Below, piece by piece: positions 1 through 7,938 of a DNA stretch of 64,000 nt (its first letter is position 1; each line of letters opens with the position of its first letter). The DNA is from Aliidiomarina sp. (GTDB lineage Bacteria; Pseudomonadota; Gammaproteobacteria; Enterobacterales; Alteromonadaceae), in the NCBI RefSeq assembly GCF_022565475.1, contig NZ_JAIUMR010000003.1, forward strand, positions 1 through 64,000, written 5' to 3'. A program made the translations under genes and the position numbers. The notes under the pieces were generated by a model. It saw only the letters and a program-made list of their open reading frames with translations, had not been told where the DNA came from and did no database searches.

Positions 1-128
1 AACCAACCAGACCATAGCTACAAGAAACACCTTCTTAGTTTAATAAATCCAACCAGTCAGGGACTAGTTGACAGAAGTTGAATTAGGATTGAAAAACAGT
101 GATTCCAACCCTAGAATGCAAATAGCCC

Positions 129-632
129 AAAAAGTTAATTCAGAACGCGGTTAACATCGCCAAACAGCAAGGGCATGACGTCACTTTGATCGATCTCAAT
201 GACTTTCCGTTGCCGATTTATAACGGTGACATTGAAGACGCCGGCGTTCCTGCAAAAGTGCGCGAAATGCAAGCAATTTTCGACCAACATGACAGCTTTC
301 TAATTGCGACGCCTGAGTATAACGGTGCAGTACCTGCATTGGTAAAAAACACGCTCGATTGGATGTCGCGTTCACTTGAGAACGGTGATTCAGGAATCAC
401 CTTATTCAAAGGCAAGGTTGTCGGTATTATCTCAGCAAGTCCCGGAGCATTGGGCGGTCTACGCGCATTATTGGCGCTTCGGGATCAATTAGCTAAACTA
501 AGCTTATGGGTTGCCCCGACTCAATTTGCTTTGGGACAAGCCCATGAAGCCTTTGACGACAACAATCAATTAAAAAATGATGAACACGGCAAACGCATTC
601 AAGCAGTCATCGAGGATATCGCCGCGTTCTAA
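129..632 (+). pseudogene. NADPH-dependent FMN reductase family, 5' end lost
   Basis: The frame encodes the body of a small flavodoxin-fold NAD(P)H:FMN reductase (IDLNDFPLPIYNGDIE, then TPEYNGAVPALVKNTLDW, then GKVVGIISASPGALGG), a family that is normally about 175-185 residues. The first possible start is TTG at 186 (148 aa), but the homologous-looking frame continues upstream to about 129 (residues KKLIQNAVNIAKQQGHDVT) and is then closed by TAG at 123. The expected N-terminal strand and the flavin-phosphate loop (GSxRxxS) are therefore absent. A short stretch in another frame at about 86-130 (GLKNSDSNPRM) may be a remnant of that loop. I infer a frameshifted or truncated gene that is unlikely to bind FMN. 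An expressed 148-aa remnant from the TTG cannot be excluded. Confidence 0.55.
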
Positions 633-645
633 CAAGGAGTGAACC

Positions 646-1179
646 ATGAAAAACCTAACAATACTAAGCTTTACGGGCCTGATCTTCGCTGCTGGAACGG
701 TAGCAGCGGATGACAGTATCGTCATTGATATCAAGCCCGGCAAATGGAAACATGAGTACTCCATGACCAGTGAAAGTGGTAGCTTCGAACAAGCAATGGA
801 TGAGGTTCGCAAGCAGCTCAATGCTTTACCCGAATCACAACGGCGGATGGTTGAAGATATGATGGCGCAGCAAGGAATCAACCTTGACATGCAAGGCGCA
901 ACGCTAGAAATGTGTATTACCGAGGAAGAGATTCGCCAAGGGATGTGGACACAGGAGGACGGATGCACACAAACGATGACGGCAGGTGAGGGCGACACTT
1001 TCCATGTTCGTTTTTCGTGTGACAGCAACCCTCCCACCAGCGGTGAGGGCACTTTTCGTATCCATGATCCTACCCGTTATTCAGCACTCGTGAATGTCGC
1101 TACTGAATTCAATGGGCAACCAGAAACACTCGTCATGGAACAAAAAGGCACTTGGCTTCAAGCGGAATGTGATGGATAG
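646..1179 (+). CDS. Secreted DUF3617 family protein
   Basis: A 177-aa protein with a clear Sec signal peptide (about residues 1-21, ending in VAA) and a mature part that opens with the DUF3617-type motif IKPGKWKHEYSM. Four cysteines in the mature part (LEMC, DGC, FSC and the C-terminal AEC) suggest two disulphides in the periplasm. The family's function is unknown; members are periplasmic or exported. AAGGAG sits 7 nt upstream of the ATG, so the start is well supported. It lies 13 nt after the reductase remnant and just before another small exported protein, so the three may share a transcript. The assignment rests on the motif pattern and size. Confidence 0.75.
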   Translation: MKNLTILSFTGLIFAAGTVAADDSIVIDIKPGKWKHEYSMTSESGSFEQAMDEVRKQLNALPESQRRMVEDMMAQQGINLDMQGATLEMCITEEEIRQGMWTQEDGCTQTMTAGEGDTFHVRFSCDSNPPTSGEGTFRIHDPTRYSALVNVATEFNGQPETLVMEQKGTWLQAECDG

Positions 1180-1236
1180 TTAGACGTGCTCGTTCTTGAG
1201 ACGAGCGCTTTCTTTATACCAACAAGGAGCTCGACT

Positions 1237-1680
1237 GTGTTGAAAATGACACTGCTTGGGGTGATTTTTATCGCCGCATTAATTTTAAGCCCTTCAGTTC
1301 AGGCTGATTCCGCACTTGAACAGAAATTTGAGTCGTTACAACAAGCCATGTTGGATAAAGATCACCAGCGCCTCAGCGAGCTTTTTGCCTATGATGGCAT
1401 GCTCCATATTGCCAACATGCCCCCTGTGGAAGGTCGTCCAGCCATTGGTGGTTTTTTCAGTCGTCTCTTTTTCTTCCTTGAAAGCACGCGTTACACCCAT
1501 GAATACACGTCAATTGCGACGGGTAATGACGTTGCTTGGATGACCGGGCGGGTGGTGAACACCTTCGCCGGCGACCGCGAGTTGACCTCGTACGAAGGTA
1601 AATTTTTAATGATTTGGGAAAACGGTGACGACGGTTGGCAAATTGCTTTGTATAGTGTGAGTAATAACGCACCGAATTAA
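1237..1680 (+). CDS. Exported NTF2/SnoaL-like protein
   Basis: I choose the GTG at 1237 because AAGGAG stands at 1224-1229 and because a signal peptide then begins at once (LKMTLLGVIFIAALILSPSVQA). The frame is open further upstream, to 1186, without a ribosome site. The mature part of about 120 residues has the pattern of a SnoaL/NTF2-like cone fold: an N-terminal helix (EQKFESLQQAMLDKDHQRLSELF), then strands ending in EGKFLMIWENGDDGWQIALYSVS. Such proteins are small ligand-binding or isomerase-like folds and the specific substrate cannot be read. It is 57 nt from the preceding gene. A small GGACC/GGTCC hairpin (1691-1706) follows it. Confidence 0.65.
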   Translation: MLKMTLLGVIFIAALILSPSVQADSALEQKFESLQQAMLDKDHQRLSELFAYDGMLHIANMPPVEGRPAIGGFFSRLFFFLESTRYTHEYTSIATGNDVAWMTGRVVNTFAGDRELTSYEGKFLMIWENGDDGWQIALYSVSNNAPN

Positions 1681-1737
1681 TCTATATAGCGGACCCGGAG
1701 AGGTCCTCTTCACTCTATAAAAATGAAAAGGAACATC

Positions 1738-3141
1738 ATGCTCACTCATTTCCTCTTGGCGCTCGTCCTTGCGACGACATCCGCAGCAGAACAACACAAC
1801 TCTAAAGACCCAACAACATCGCAAAAGCTCCTTGCTTTCGCCACCGAAACTCAGCAATCACATGCCCATTTTACCGCGGTTTGGCCTGGGTTTTGGTCTG
1901 AGAACACTCCATTTATTACCTATAGCCTCGACGGCCAGGCTGTTCTCTTTACGACGGAAGAGCCTATTGCAGGGTATGAGCAACTCGCCGACAACTTTTA
2001 TTACTACGCTGAACGTTTGCCAAATTTAACCGATTCTTCTTTTCATATTCAGTATTCACTGCCAAACGATAAGAATGCCACGGCCATTCGCCTTAGCGAT
2101 GACAAGGCAGCTCACGCAGATCATCGCGAAACCCTATTGCATGAAGCTTTTCATGGCTATCAACGTGACGCATTTGCAGATCGCGGTCGTAATGAGTTCC
2201 TCGACCCAAAGTACCTTGATGAAACCAGTCATCGTGCCATGCTGGCATTGCAATTTGCGCTTGCTCAACAGGCTCATAGCAGTCGTGACTTAGACGATAT
2301 TCGCGCCTGGCTGAGCGTTCGTGTCGCACTCAATGAAGTAATCGCTCCGGAAATCGCTGACTATCTTGGCGATATCGAGCGGACCGAGGGAACCGCTCAT
2401 TGGGTCGGTATCCGATCAAGTTACGCAGAAGATTATCGCAACAGCATGGATTATTTTTTCGAAAATTTCGCCCCTCATTTTGAAACCACTCACGCAGTGC
2501 GCACGTCTGCGTACATCACTGGCGCACTATTCATCGACCTTGTGAATGATTTTTCTGCTGAAAATACGAATTGGCGCCACGCGATTGAGCAGGGAGCAAC
2601 TCCCTTTGAACTCGCCGTGCAAACATTCTCCATCTCGACCGAGGACGCTCTGGGCAACATCAATGAAATCCTCTCGCAAGCGAATTTTTCTGAGCATATG
2701 ACGCGTGCACAGACGTCTCAAACGGACGTGATCACGCTCGCGGACATTGAAGCCTCACACCCCTATCGACTCGATATCACCATTAATTTGCCCATGACCG
2801 ATGGCGGTATCGAGCTACCTATGTTCTTTTCTGGCGGTGACAAGGGCTTTCATCAGCTAGAGGTCAATTTGATTTTCTTACCACATGCAGAAACCTTCCA
2901 ATTAACGTTAGGCAACATCGCAATTGATGTTCGCAACGCTCCTGTGCTTGCGGATATACGCAGCGCGTTAGCCAATGAGGTGACCATGAGCATTTGGAGT
3001 CAATCGCCGATGACAACCATGGAGGATTTGCGCAAGATGCAGGATTTGGAAATACGGTTTGGTCAATCAATCATTCAATCACAAGTGGGCTGGAAGCTCG
3101 CTCCAGCCTCAACCAATGAGCGCTTGCAGATTTCCTTGTAA
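1738..3141 (+). CDS. Exported protein with HExxH motif, putative metallopeptidase
   Basis: The product is 467 aa from the ATG at 1738, which has AAGGA at 1728-1732; an ATG at 1723 in the same frame has no ribosome site. A signal peptide (MLTHFLLALVLATTSAAEQ) predicts export. The sequence LLHEAFHGYQRD gives an HExxH motif (His135, Glu136, His139) and about 80 residues later ERTEGTAHW supplies Glu217, a gluzincin-like arrangement of two zinc-binding histidines and a distal glutamate. The C-terminal third (about 330-467) looks like a beta-rich domain. I do not recognise a named family. The function as a secreted zinc peptidase is inference from the motif alone. It converges with the following gene with only 2 nt between their stop codons. 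Confidence 0.6.
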   Translation: MLTHFLLALVLATTSAAEQHNSKDPTTSQKLLAFATETQQSHAHFTAVWPGFWSENTPFITYSLDGQAVLFTTEEPIAGYEQLADNFYYYAERLPNLTDSSFHIQYSLPNDKNATAIRLSDDKAAHADHRETLLHEAFHGYQRDAFADRGRNEFLDPKYLDETSHRAMLALQFALAQQAHSSRDLDDIRAWLSVRVALNEVIAPEIADYLGDIERTEGTAHWVGIRSSYAEDYRNSMDYFFENFAPHFETTHAVRTSAYITGALFIDLVNDFSAENTNWRHAIEQGATPFELAVQTFSISTEDALGNINEILSQANFSEHMTRAQTSQTDVITLADIEASHPYRLDITINLPMTDGGIELPMFFSGGDKGFHQLEVNLIFLPHAETFQLTLGNIAIDVRNAPVLADIRSALANEVTMSIWSQSPMTTMEDLRKMQDLEIRFGQSIIQSQVGWKLAPASTNERLQISL

Positions 3142-3143
3142 GT

Positions 3144-3560
3144 CTAAGTAATAATCTCTAGTTCCGGCGTATGCGTTTGTAACCAAGCGCGTACGTCGTT
3201 CATTTGCTCAATCGGAAACACGTAATTTGAGCTGATTTTCCCCGTATACGGAAACGACAACATGGCGTATTTGTCGTTGTATTCACTGAGCGCAACTTTT
3301 TTCACAACGCTCAGAGCCACTTGCTCCATGCCGACACGTAAACGGTCGTCCTCGCGACTAAGTAAACGCAGCATATCTTTCGTTTTATCTGCCGGAATTT
3401 TAGTGACTAAGGTTTCTGGAAACATGACAAACAGCAGCAATGTCCAGCCACCAAAATAGCGGAGCATTTCTGTACCCCATATCAGGTGAGTCATAACAAA
3501 CACAGCAAGCAGGAAGGTTAAACGATAGCGACGGGGAATGGATTCGATCTTCTTAAACAC
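3144..3560 (-). CDS. Small membrane protein of unknown function
   Basis: A 138-aa protein with two closely spaced hydrophobic helices near the N terminus (about residues 14-32 and 36-52), followed by a soluble tail of about 85 residues containing conserved-looking stretches (LLSREDDRLRVGMEQV, KYAMLSFPYTGKISSNYVF). It resembles the many inner-membrane proteins of unknown function with a hairpin anchor and a cytoplasmic domain. No catalytic motif is visible. It is transcribed alone, convergent with the HExxH gene and divergent from yghU. Confidence 0.6.
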   Translation of the reverse strand: MFKKIESIPRRYRLTFLLAVFVMTHLIWGTEMLRYFGGWTLLLFVMFPETLVTKIPADKTKDMLRLLSREDDRLRVGMEQVALSVVKKVALSEYNDKYAMLSFPYTGKISSNYVFPIEQMNDVRAWLQTHTPELEIIT

Positions 3561-3672
3561 GGAAAGCCTTTTGTAAGAAACCTAGAGACATACAACCATT
3601 GTACGATAGCTAACGTAATGAGGCTATGGCAGCATACAGTCATGCATTATTTAGTTGATCACGAGGTACCTC

Positions 3673-4545
3673 ATGTCCGGAAACACCTATACACCAGCGA
3701 AAGTTTGGCAATGGAAACAAGGCAATGGTGGTAAATTCGCCAATATCAATCGGCCAATTTCTGGTGCCACGCACGACCAAGAATTGCCGGTCGGTAAGCA
3801 CCCATTGCAGCTGTACTCTTTGGCGACACCAAATGGTGTGAAGGTCACCATCTTATTGGAAGAGCTTCTCGCTGCTGGAATTAAGGCGGCAGAATACGAC
3901 GCATGGCTAATCAATATCATGGAAGGTGAGCAGTTTAGTTCAGGCTTTGTTGCGGTGAATCCAAACTCGAAAATACCGGCGATGGTGGATAATAGTACCA
4001 ATCCGCCAACCCGATTATTTGAGTCGGGCTCGATGATGTTGTATCTAGCGGAGAAATTTGACAAGTTCATCCCGAAATCAGCTGCCGGTCGAACAGAGTG
4101 TTTGAACTGGCTATTTTGGCAAATGGCGAGTGCGCCAATTCTTGGCGGCGGCTTTGGCCACTTCTATGCCTATGCACCGGAAAAATACGAGTATCCGATT
4201 AATCGTTACACCATGGAAGTGAAGCGCCAGCTCGACGTACTTGAGAAGCAACTGGAGAACCACGACTACATTGCAGGCGACGAGTACACGATCGCCGACA
4301 TGGCGATTTGGCCGTGGTATGGGGCCTTAGTCCGCAATGAAGTGTATGAAGCCGCAGAATTTCTTGACGCTTCGAGCTACAAAAATGTCCAACGTTGGGC
4401 TGAAAAAATCGCCGCACGCCCAGCCGTAAAGCGCGGTCGTATGGTGAATAAAGCATGGGGAGAGCCAGCGAGTCAGCTGCGCGAACGCCACGATGCCAGC
4501 GATTTTGAATTGCGAACTGAGGACAAATTGAACCCGGAAGGTTAA
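3673..4545 (+). CDS. yghU: YghU-type glutathione S-transferase (disulphide-bond oxidoreductase)
   Basis: A 290-aa protein that matches Escherichia coli YghU almost throughout: NTYTPAKVWQW at the start, FANINRPISGATH, LPVGKHPLQLYSL, NPNSKIPAM (the cis-proline glutathione site), and the C-terminal ERHDASDFE. YghU is a nu-class GST that binds two glutathiones and reduces organic disulphide bonds and hydroperoxides in the cytosol. The N-terminal thioredoxin-like domain spans about 45-130 and the all-helical domain about 135-270. The ATG at 3673 is preceded by GAGG (3663-3666) and corresponds to the family start; an in-frame ATG 18 nt upstream is less likely. It is a single gene followed by a hairpin. 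Confidence 0.95.
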   Translation: MSGNTYTPAKVWQWKQGNGGKFANINRPISGATHDQELPVGKHPLQLYSLATPNGVKVTILLEELLAAGIKAAEYDAWLINIMEGEQFSSGFVAVNPNSKIPAMVDNSTNPPTRLFESGSMMLYLAEKFDKFIPKSAAGRTECLNWLFWQMASAPILGGGFGHFYAYAPEKYEYPINRYTMEVKRQLDVLEKQLENHDYIAGDEYTIADMAIWPWYGALVRNEVYEAAEFLDASSYKNVQRWAEKIAARPAVKRGRMVNKAWGEPASQLRERHDASDFELRTEDKLNPEG

Positions 4546-4560
4546 CTCCTCTGCTTTTCT

Positions 4561-4594
4561 TAGCAAGCCTTGGCGATTTTGCGAAGGCTTGCTA
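4561..4594 (+). terminator. Hairpin after yghU
   Basis: A perfect 11-bp inverted repeat (TAGCAAGCCTT and AAGGCTTGCTA) with a 12-nt loop begins 16 nt after the yghU stop codon. There is no T-run on the 3' side, so it may be a weak or Rho-assisted terminator, or an RNA-stabilising stem. Confidence 0.5.
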
Positions 4595-4678
4595 TGCATC
4601 AATCAGCCATTGCTGACAAAAACTTACGTTTCATCTGAGTAACTTCAACGATCATAATATGACCAAATTACTTACACT

Positions 4679-4707
4679 TTGATAAGTGAGTCGTTATAGG
4701 TTACACT
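4679..4707 (+). promoter_or_regulatory. Sigma70 promoter of higBA
   Basis: TTGATA (4679-4684) and TACACT (4702-4707) are separated by 17 nt. The -10 hexamer ends only 4 nt before the higB ATG, which implies a leaderless or nearly leaderless toxin message. Repeated CTTACACTT/AAGTGAG-like elements overlap the promoter and may be the HigA operator. Confidence 0.6.
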
Positions 4708-4711
4708 TTTC

Positions 4712-4990
4712 ATGATTTTATCCTTTAAACACAAAGGTCTCGCTAACTTCTTTTTCACCGGCAGTACAGCTGGAATTATGGTGGAACATCAAAAGAAATT
4801 GCGTTTAATTCTGGGTCGACTAAATGCAGCAAATAACATTGACGATATGAAACTTCCGGGATTAAGGCTTCATCCGCTAGAAGGAAAAAGGAAAGGAACT
4901 TGGTCGGTCAAAGTCAGCGGAAATTGGCGTGTCACGTTTAAATTTAACGACGGTCATGCTGAAGTAATTAATTATGAAGACTACCATTGA
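4712..4990 (+). CDS. higB: HigB-type toxin (RelE/ParE superfamily)
   Basis: A 92-aa protein with the HigB signature: SFKHKGLANFF at the N terminus, KLRLILGRLNAA, LPGLRLHPLEG, and the C-terminal WSVKVSGNWRVTFKF block of the RelE fold. HigB toxins are ribosome-dependent mRNA interferases that are inhibited by HigA. The gene starts at the family-typical MI.SFKHKGL with no good ribosome site. It is followed 9 nt later by higA, giving the toxin-first order that is typical of hig loci. The predicted promoter lies directly against the start codon. Confidence 0.92.
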   Translation: MILSFKHKGLANFFFTGSTAGIMVEHQKKLRLILGRLNAANNIDDMKLPGLRLHPLEGKRKGTWSVKVSGNWRVTFKFNDGHAEVINYEDYH

Positions 4991-4999
4991 GGACAATTT

Positions 5000-5287
5000 A
5001 TGGTAATGCACAACCCTCCGCATCCAGGTGAAATTATTAAAGAGCTCTGTATCGAGCCTCTAGGAATATCGGTCACAGAAGCAGCCGACGCCCTTGGCGT
5101 TAGCCGAAAAACACTCAGTTCAATTCTCAATGGACGCGCCGGTATCAGTCCGGAAATGGCTGTTCGCTTGTCTATCGCCTTCGACACATCGGCGGAAAGC
5201 TGGTTGCAGCAACAATATATGTTTGAACTTTGGCACGCCGAACAACATCGAGAGGCGCTAAAAGTTCGAAAACTAGTTGCTGCATAA
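5000..5287 (+). CDS. higA: HigA-type antitoxin, XRE helix-turn-helix
   Basis: A 95-aa antitoxin starting with the diagnostic [13 protein letters not shown] and carrying an XRE-type helix-turn-helix at about residues 25-60 ([34 protein letters not shown]). HigA neutralises HigB and represses the hig promoter through this domain. GAGGA 6 nt upstream of the ATG gives it a much better ribosome site than the toxin gene has, consistent with excess antitoxin. It ends without an obvious terminator; the next gene is convergent. Confidence 0.93.
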   Translation: MVMHNPPHPGEIIKELCIEPLGISVTEAADALGVSRKTLSSILNGRAGISPEMAVRLSIAFDTSAESWLQQQYMFELWHAEQHREALKVRKLVAA

Positions 5288-5321
5288 TTTCAGCACCGAA
5301 AGGCGACCTGAACGCGAAGCC

Positions 5322-5723
5322 TTACTCCACGTAAATCGCGAGCCCTTGGACCAGTCGCTGCACCCGTAATTCATCTCGAGCTCCGCCTTGGAAGCCGTCG
5401 AAGGAATTCACTCTTACCGTTTCACTTTGGTCGCCGAGATAGGTCATCACCACTGCGTTCGCGCCGAGTGCTGCAGCTTCGGCCTTTAACAGCTCAATCA
5501 GCGCATCAGTTACCGACTCATCGAGAGAGGTCGAAGATTTTGGACTTTGCGCCGATACAATGCCAATTTCTTGGTAGTGCTCTGGCGCGTGTTGAATAAA
5601 CAACACGTCAGCAGGTGAAACAGCGGGTCGAGTCTGGCCGGTGACTTGGTGCTCAACTGTTGGTGCAGATGTACATGCAGTGAGCACTGCAGTCATTAAT
5701 ATGAAAATTATAGGACGTATCAT
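5322..5723 (-). CDS. Lipoprotein of unknown function
   Basis: A 133-aa protein with a type II signal peptide; the lipobox is LTAC with the lipidated Cys at residue 17, followed by TSAPT. The mature part contains IGIVSAQSPKSSTSL and LLKAEAAALGANAVVMTYLGD, a pattern shared with small enterobacterial-type lipoproteins and YbjQ/DUF4156-like folds in which a helix ending in GANAVV packs on a beta sheet. The role is unknown; location in the outer or inner membrane facing the periplasm is inferred from the lipobox. It is transcribed alone, convergent with higA. Confidence 0.65.
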   Translation of the reverse strand: MIRPIIFILMTAVLTACTSAPTVEHQVTGQTRPAVSPADVLFIQHAPEHYQEIGIVSAQSPKSSTSLDESVTDALIELLKAEAAALGANAVVMTYLGDQSETVRVNSFDGFQGGARDELRVQRLVQGLAIYVE

Positions 5724-5928
5724 TCCTTTGCCTCCAAACTCTGTGAGTGATAACTAATCAATGGTTAAGAATACGATTCCTTTTTAACCGCCTTTGAGAA
5801 TATCCCAATCCTAATTAATTACCAATCAAAAAGTAATCGGATTGGCACTGTACTGCACGCGCGTTTAGTTTTAAGCTGACTGACAGTTTCAATACCACCA
5901 ATACCAAATTCAAACGGAAAGTGCTGTT

Positions 5929-6471
5929 ATGAAGAATGCCCTGCAAGAGCAGTTGCTCAAGGCCGGCTTAGCCGATGCGAAAAAACTGAAGACGCTGAAC
6001 AAAGAAAAGCATCAGCAAAAGAAGAGTGCAGGTAAGAAGCGCCAAATCGTCAATGAAGCGACGTTACTTGCCGAGCAAAAGCGCCGTGAGAAGGTCGCTC
6101 GTGACCAGGAACTGAATCGACAGCGCCAAGCGGAGTTACAAGAAAAGGCAATCGCAGCCCAAGTTCGTCAGCTCATCGACGTCAATCGAATTGACCATAA
6201 GGGCGAAATCACTTTTAACTTTGCCGATGGTACATTGGTGAAACGTTTGCACGTTAACCAAAAAATACATAACGAGCTAACCCACGGTCAGATAGCTATT
6301 GTCCGTGACGGTGAGGGCTACGCGCTAATTCCCGCTCAAGTCGCTGAGAAGATTCAACAACGCATACCCACAGCGATCGTCTTACTTAACAACCCCGACG
6401 CCCAAGAGGAAGCCCCTGACAACGATGATCCTTACGCAGATTACAAGATACCTGATGATCTGATGTGGTAG
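5929..6471 (+). CDS. DUF2058 family protein (YaiL-like)
   Basis: A 180-aa protein with a very basic, lysine-rich N-terminal coiled coil (about 1-90, including LKTLNKEKHQQKKSAGKKRQ), then a compact domain with NRIDHKGEITFNFADG and VKRLHVNQKIHNELTHGQIAIVR. This is the DUF2058/YaiL family, described only as nucleoprotein- or polynucleotide-associated; the basic tail suggests RNA or ribosome association. The acidic C terminus ends in PDDLMW. It is a single gene; the 205-bp stretch upstream contains only promoter-like AT-rich sequence. It converges with the VF530-like gene. Confidence 0.85.
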   Translation: MKNALQEQLLKAGLADAKKLKTLNKEKHQQKKSAGKKRQIVNEATLLAEQKRREKVARDQELNRQRQAELQEKAIAAQVRQLIDVNRIDHKGEITFNFADGTLVKRLHVNQKIHNELTHGQIAIVRDGEGYALIPAQVAEKIQQRIPTAIVLLNNPDAQEEAPDNDDPYADYKIPDDLMW

Positions 6472-6480
6472 TGGCTGAAT

Positions 6481-6717
6481 TTACTTCAGCCAAGGATTTG
6501 AGCTGGCAAAGGTACTGATATACAGTGCCTCGACTTTGTCTCGTGCCCACTGGGTTTTGCGCAAAAACTTAAGTGATGATTTTATCGATGGGTCTTTGGC
6601 AAAGCAGTTAATTGGAATCCGCTCGGCTAATCCTTGCCAGTGATAATACTCCACCAAACGCGTGACGATTGTTTCGAGGGTTAATCCGTGCAGAGGATTA
6701 TTCGGTTGTTGATTCAT
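6481..6717 (-). CDS. VF530/DUF2132 family DNA-binding-like protein
   Basis: A 78-aa protein that begins [33 protein letters not shown] and continues [26 protein letters not shown], the full pattern of the VF530 (DUF2132) family. Structures of the family show a small helical fold proposed to bind DNA; the cellular role is unknown. It is a full-length family member. It lies convergent to the DUF2058 gene with 9 nt between the stop codons, and is followed upstream by a gap that holds the phnE terminator. Confidence 0.87.
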   Translation of the reverse strand: MNQQPNNPLHGLTLETIVTRLVEYYHWQGLAERIPINCFAKDPSIKSSLKFLRKTQWARDKVEALYISTFASSNPWLK

Positions 6718-6826
6718 TCAAGAATGTCTCGTGGGTTAATCAATAGGCTCACTTTACTGAATAGGATACGTCAATAAAGGCCGCAAGACGAGACCCGTGC
6801 CTTTGCAGCGATGAAGAACAAGCAAA

Positions 6827-6852
6827 AACGCCCGCTGCTAGCGGCGGGCGTT
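6827..6852 (-). terminator. Terminator of phnDCE
   Basis: On the minus strand a 9-bp GC-rich stem (AACGCCCGC/GCGGGCGTT) with an 8-nt loop is followed by five T residues. It lies 12 nt after the phnE stop codon. Confidence 0.8.
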
Positions 6853-6864
6853 GTCGTGAAGCGG

Positions 6865-7938
6865 TTACTTCAAATGCGCTCTAATCTTCGCTGAGGCGTA
6901 GTCCATAATCCAGACAATCGCGGCAATCATGATCACCAAGGTTCCCACTTCGTTCCAGCGCGCTAGACCCTGATACTGCATGAGCATAGTGCCGATACCA
7001 CCGCCACCGACAAGGCCAATCACCGTTGCCATGCGCACGTTGATATCCCAGCGATAAATCGTGTACGACAAATACGGCAATACGATTTGGGGCACCACGC
7101 CATACCAAATGACTTGAATTGGGTGTGCACCCGTTGCCGTCATGGCTTCAACCGGACCGTCAGAAATCGCCTCAATTTGCTCGGAGTAGAGTTTCGTCAG
7201 GGATGCCACAGAGTGTAAAAACAATGCCAACATCCCCGAGAACGGCCCGATACCGACCCACACCGAAAAGATAATGGCCCAAACCAGTGGCTCAATTGAT
7301 CGTGTGAGATTCATAAAGAAGCGCACCGTCGCATAAATAGCGAAACTCAAAGCCGAGTGCTTCATCAGGTTTCTTGCAGCGAAAAACGCCAATATAAAGG
7401 CCACCGGTATCGCAAACGCCGTGGCTATAAAGGCCATATAGACAGTTTCAATCGCGGCGAATAATGCGTCTTCAAAAATCGACATATTCGGGGTGAGTAG
7501 CGCAGTAAATATGCGCTGAGCACCGGTGAGTCCGCTATCAGAGAAGAATTCGCGCATCGATACTTGCGATACCTGCAAGCCAGCTAGGAAGGTCAGTAAT
7601 AAAAAGACGAGGCCTAGGCGCACTGCCGCGGTGCGAAAAAGTGACTCACCGTCTTTGAACTCAATCAAGCCGGTAATAGCTTTACCCACAGATAACCGAG
7701 TATAAATTAGCCCACTCGCGACAATAATTCCGGCAATGCCGCAGGCTAAAGGCTCTGACCAACTGAAGTCCAAATGGCGCAGATTTAAATACCAGCTTTG
7801 GTATACGAGCTTATAAATCACGAGGACGCTGTAACTCCACAAAACCGCATCAATGCACCAGGCTTTGATCGTCGCCTGATAGCGAGTGACTGGCATGGTC
7901 GCATGCAGTTGTTCTTGTACGTCTTGATTCTTGTCCAT
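6865..7938 (-). CDS. phnE: PhnE-type ABC permease with an N-terminal RDD-like extension
   Basis: A 357-aa integral membrane protein, about 80 residues longer than E. coli PhnE (about 276). Residues about 135-357 form the binding-protein-dependent permease domain with the cytoplasmic EAA loop (EAMTATGAHPIQVIWYGVVP), and VGLVGGGGIGTML is typical of PhnE. The extra N-terminal part has helices near 28-50 and 62-80 and then SVGKAITGLIEFKDGESL, which resembles the conserved linker of RDD-domain proteins (TxGKxxxGLxVxxxDG). The ATG overlaps the phnC stop by 1 nt. It probably forms the channel for phosphonate, phosphite or phosphate esters with PhnC and PhnD. No C-P lyase genes are adjacent. Confidence 0.88.
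   Translation of the reverse strand: MDKNQDVQEQLHATMPVTRYQATIKAWCIDAVLWSYSVLVIYKLVYQSWYLNLRHLDFSWSEPLACGIAGIIVASGLIYTRLSVGKAITGLIEFKDGESLFRTAAVRLGLVFLLLTFLAGLQVSQVSMREFFSDSGLTGAQRIFTALLTPNMSIFEDALFAAIETVYMAFIATAFAIPVAFILAFFAARNLMKHSALSFAIYATVRFFMNLTRSIEPLVWAIIFSVWVGIGPFSGMLALFLHSVASLTKLYSEQIEAISDGPVEAMTATGAHPIQVIWYGVVPQIVLPYLSYTIYRWDINVRMATVIGLVGGGGIGTMLMQYQGLARWNEVGTLVIMIAAIVWIMDYASAKIRAHLK

Noticed and set aside
570-1052. A 160-codon open frame opposite the DUF3617 gene
   Set aside because: The plus-strand frame has a signal peptide, ribosome site and family motif; the antisense frame has none.
4778-4790. A parS half-site (GGTGGAACATC) in higB
   Set aside because: There is no opposing TTCC half, so it is not a palindrome.
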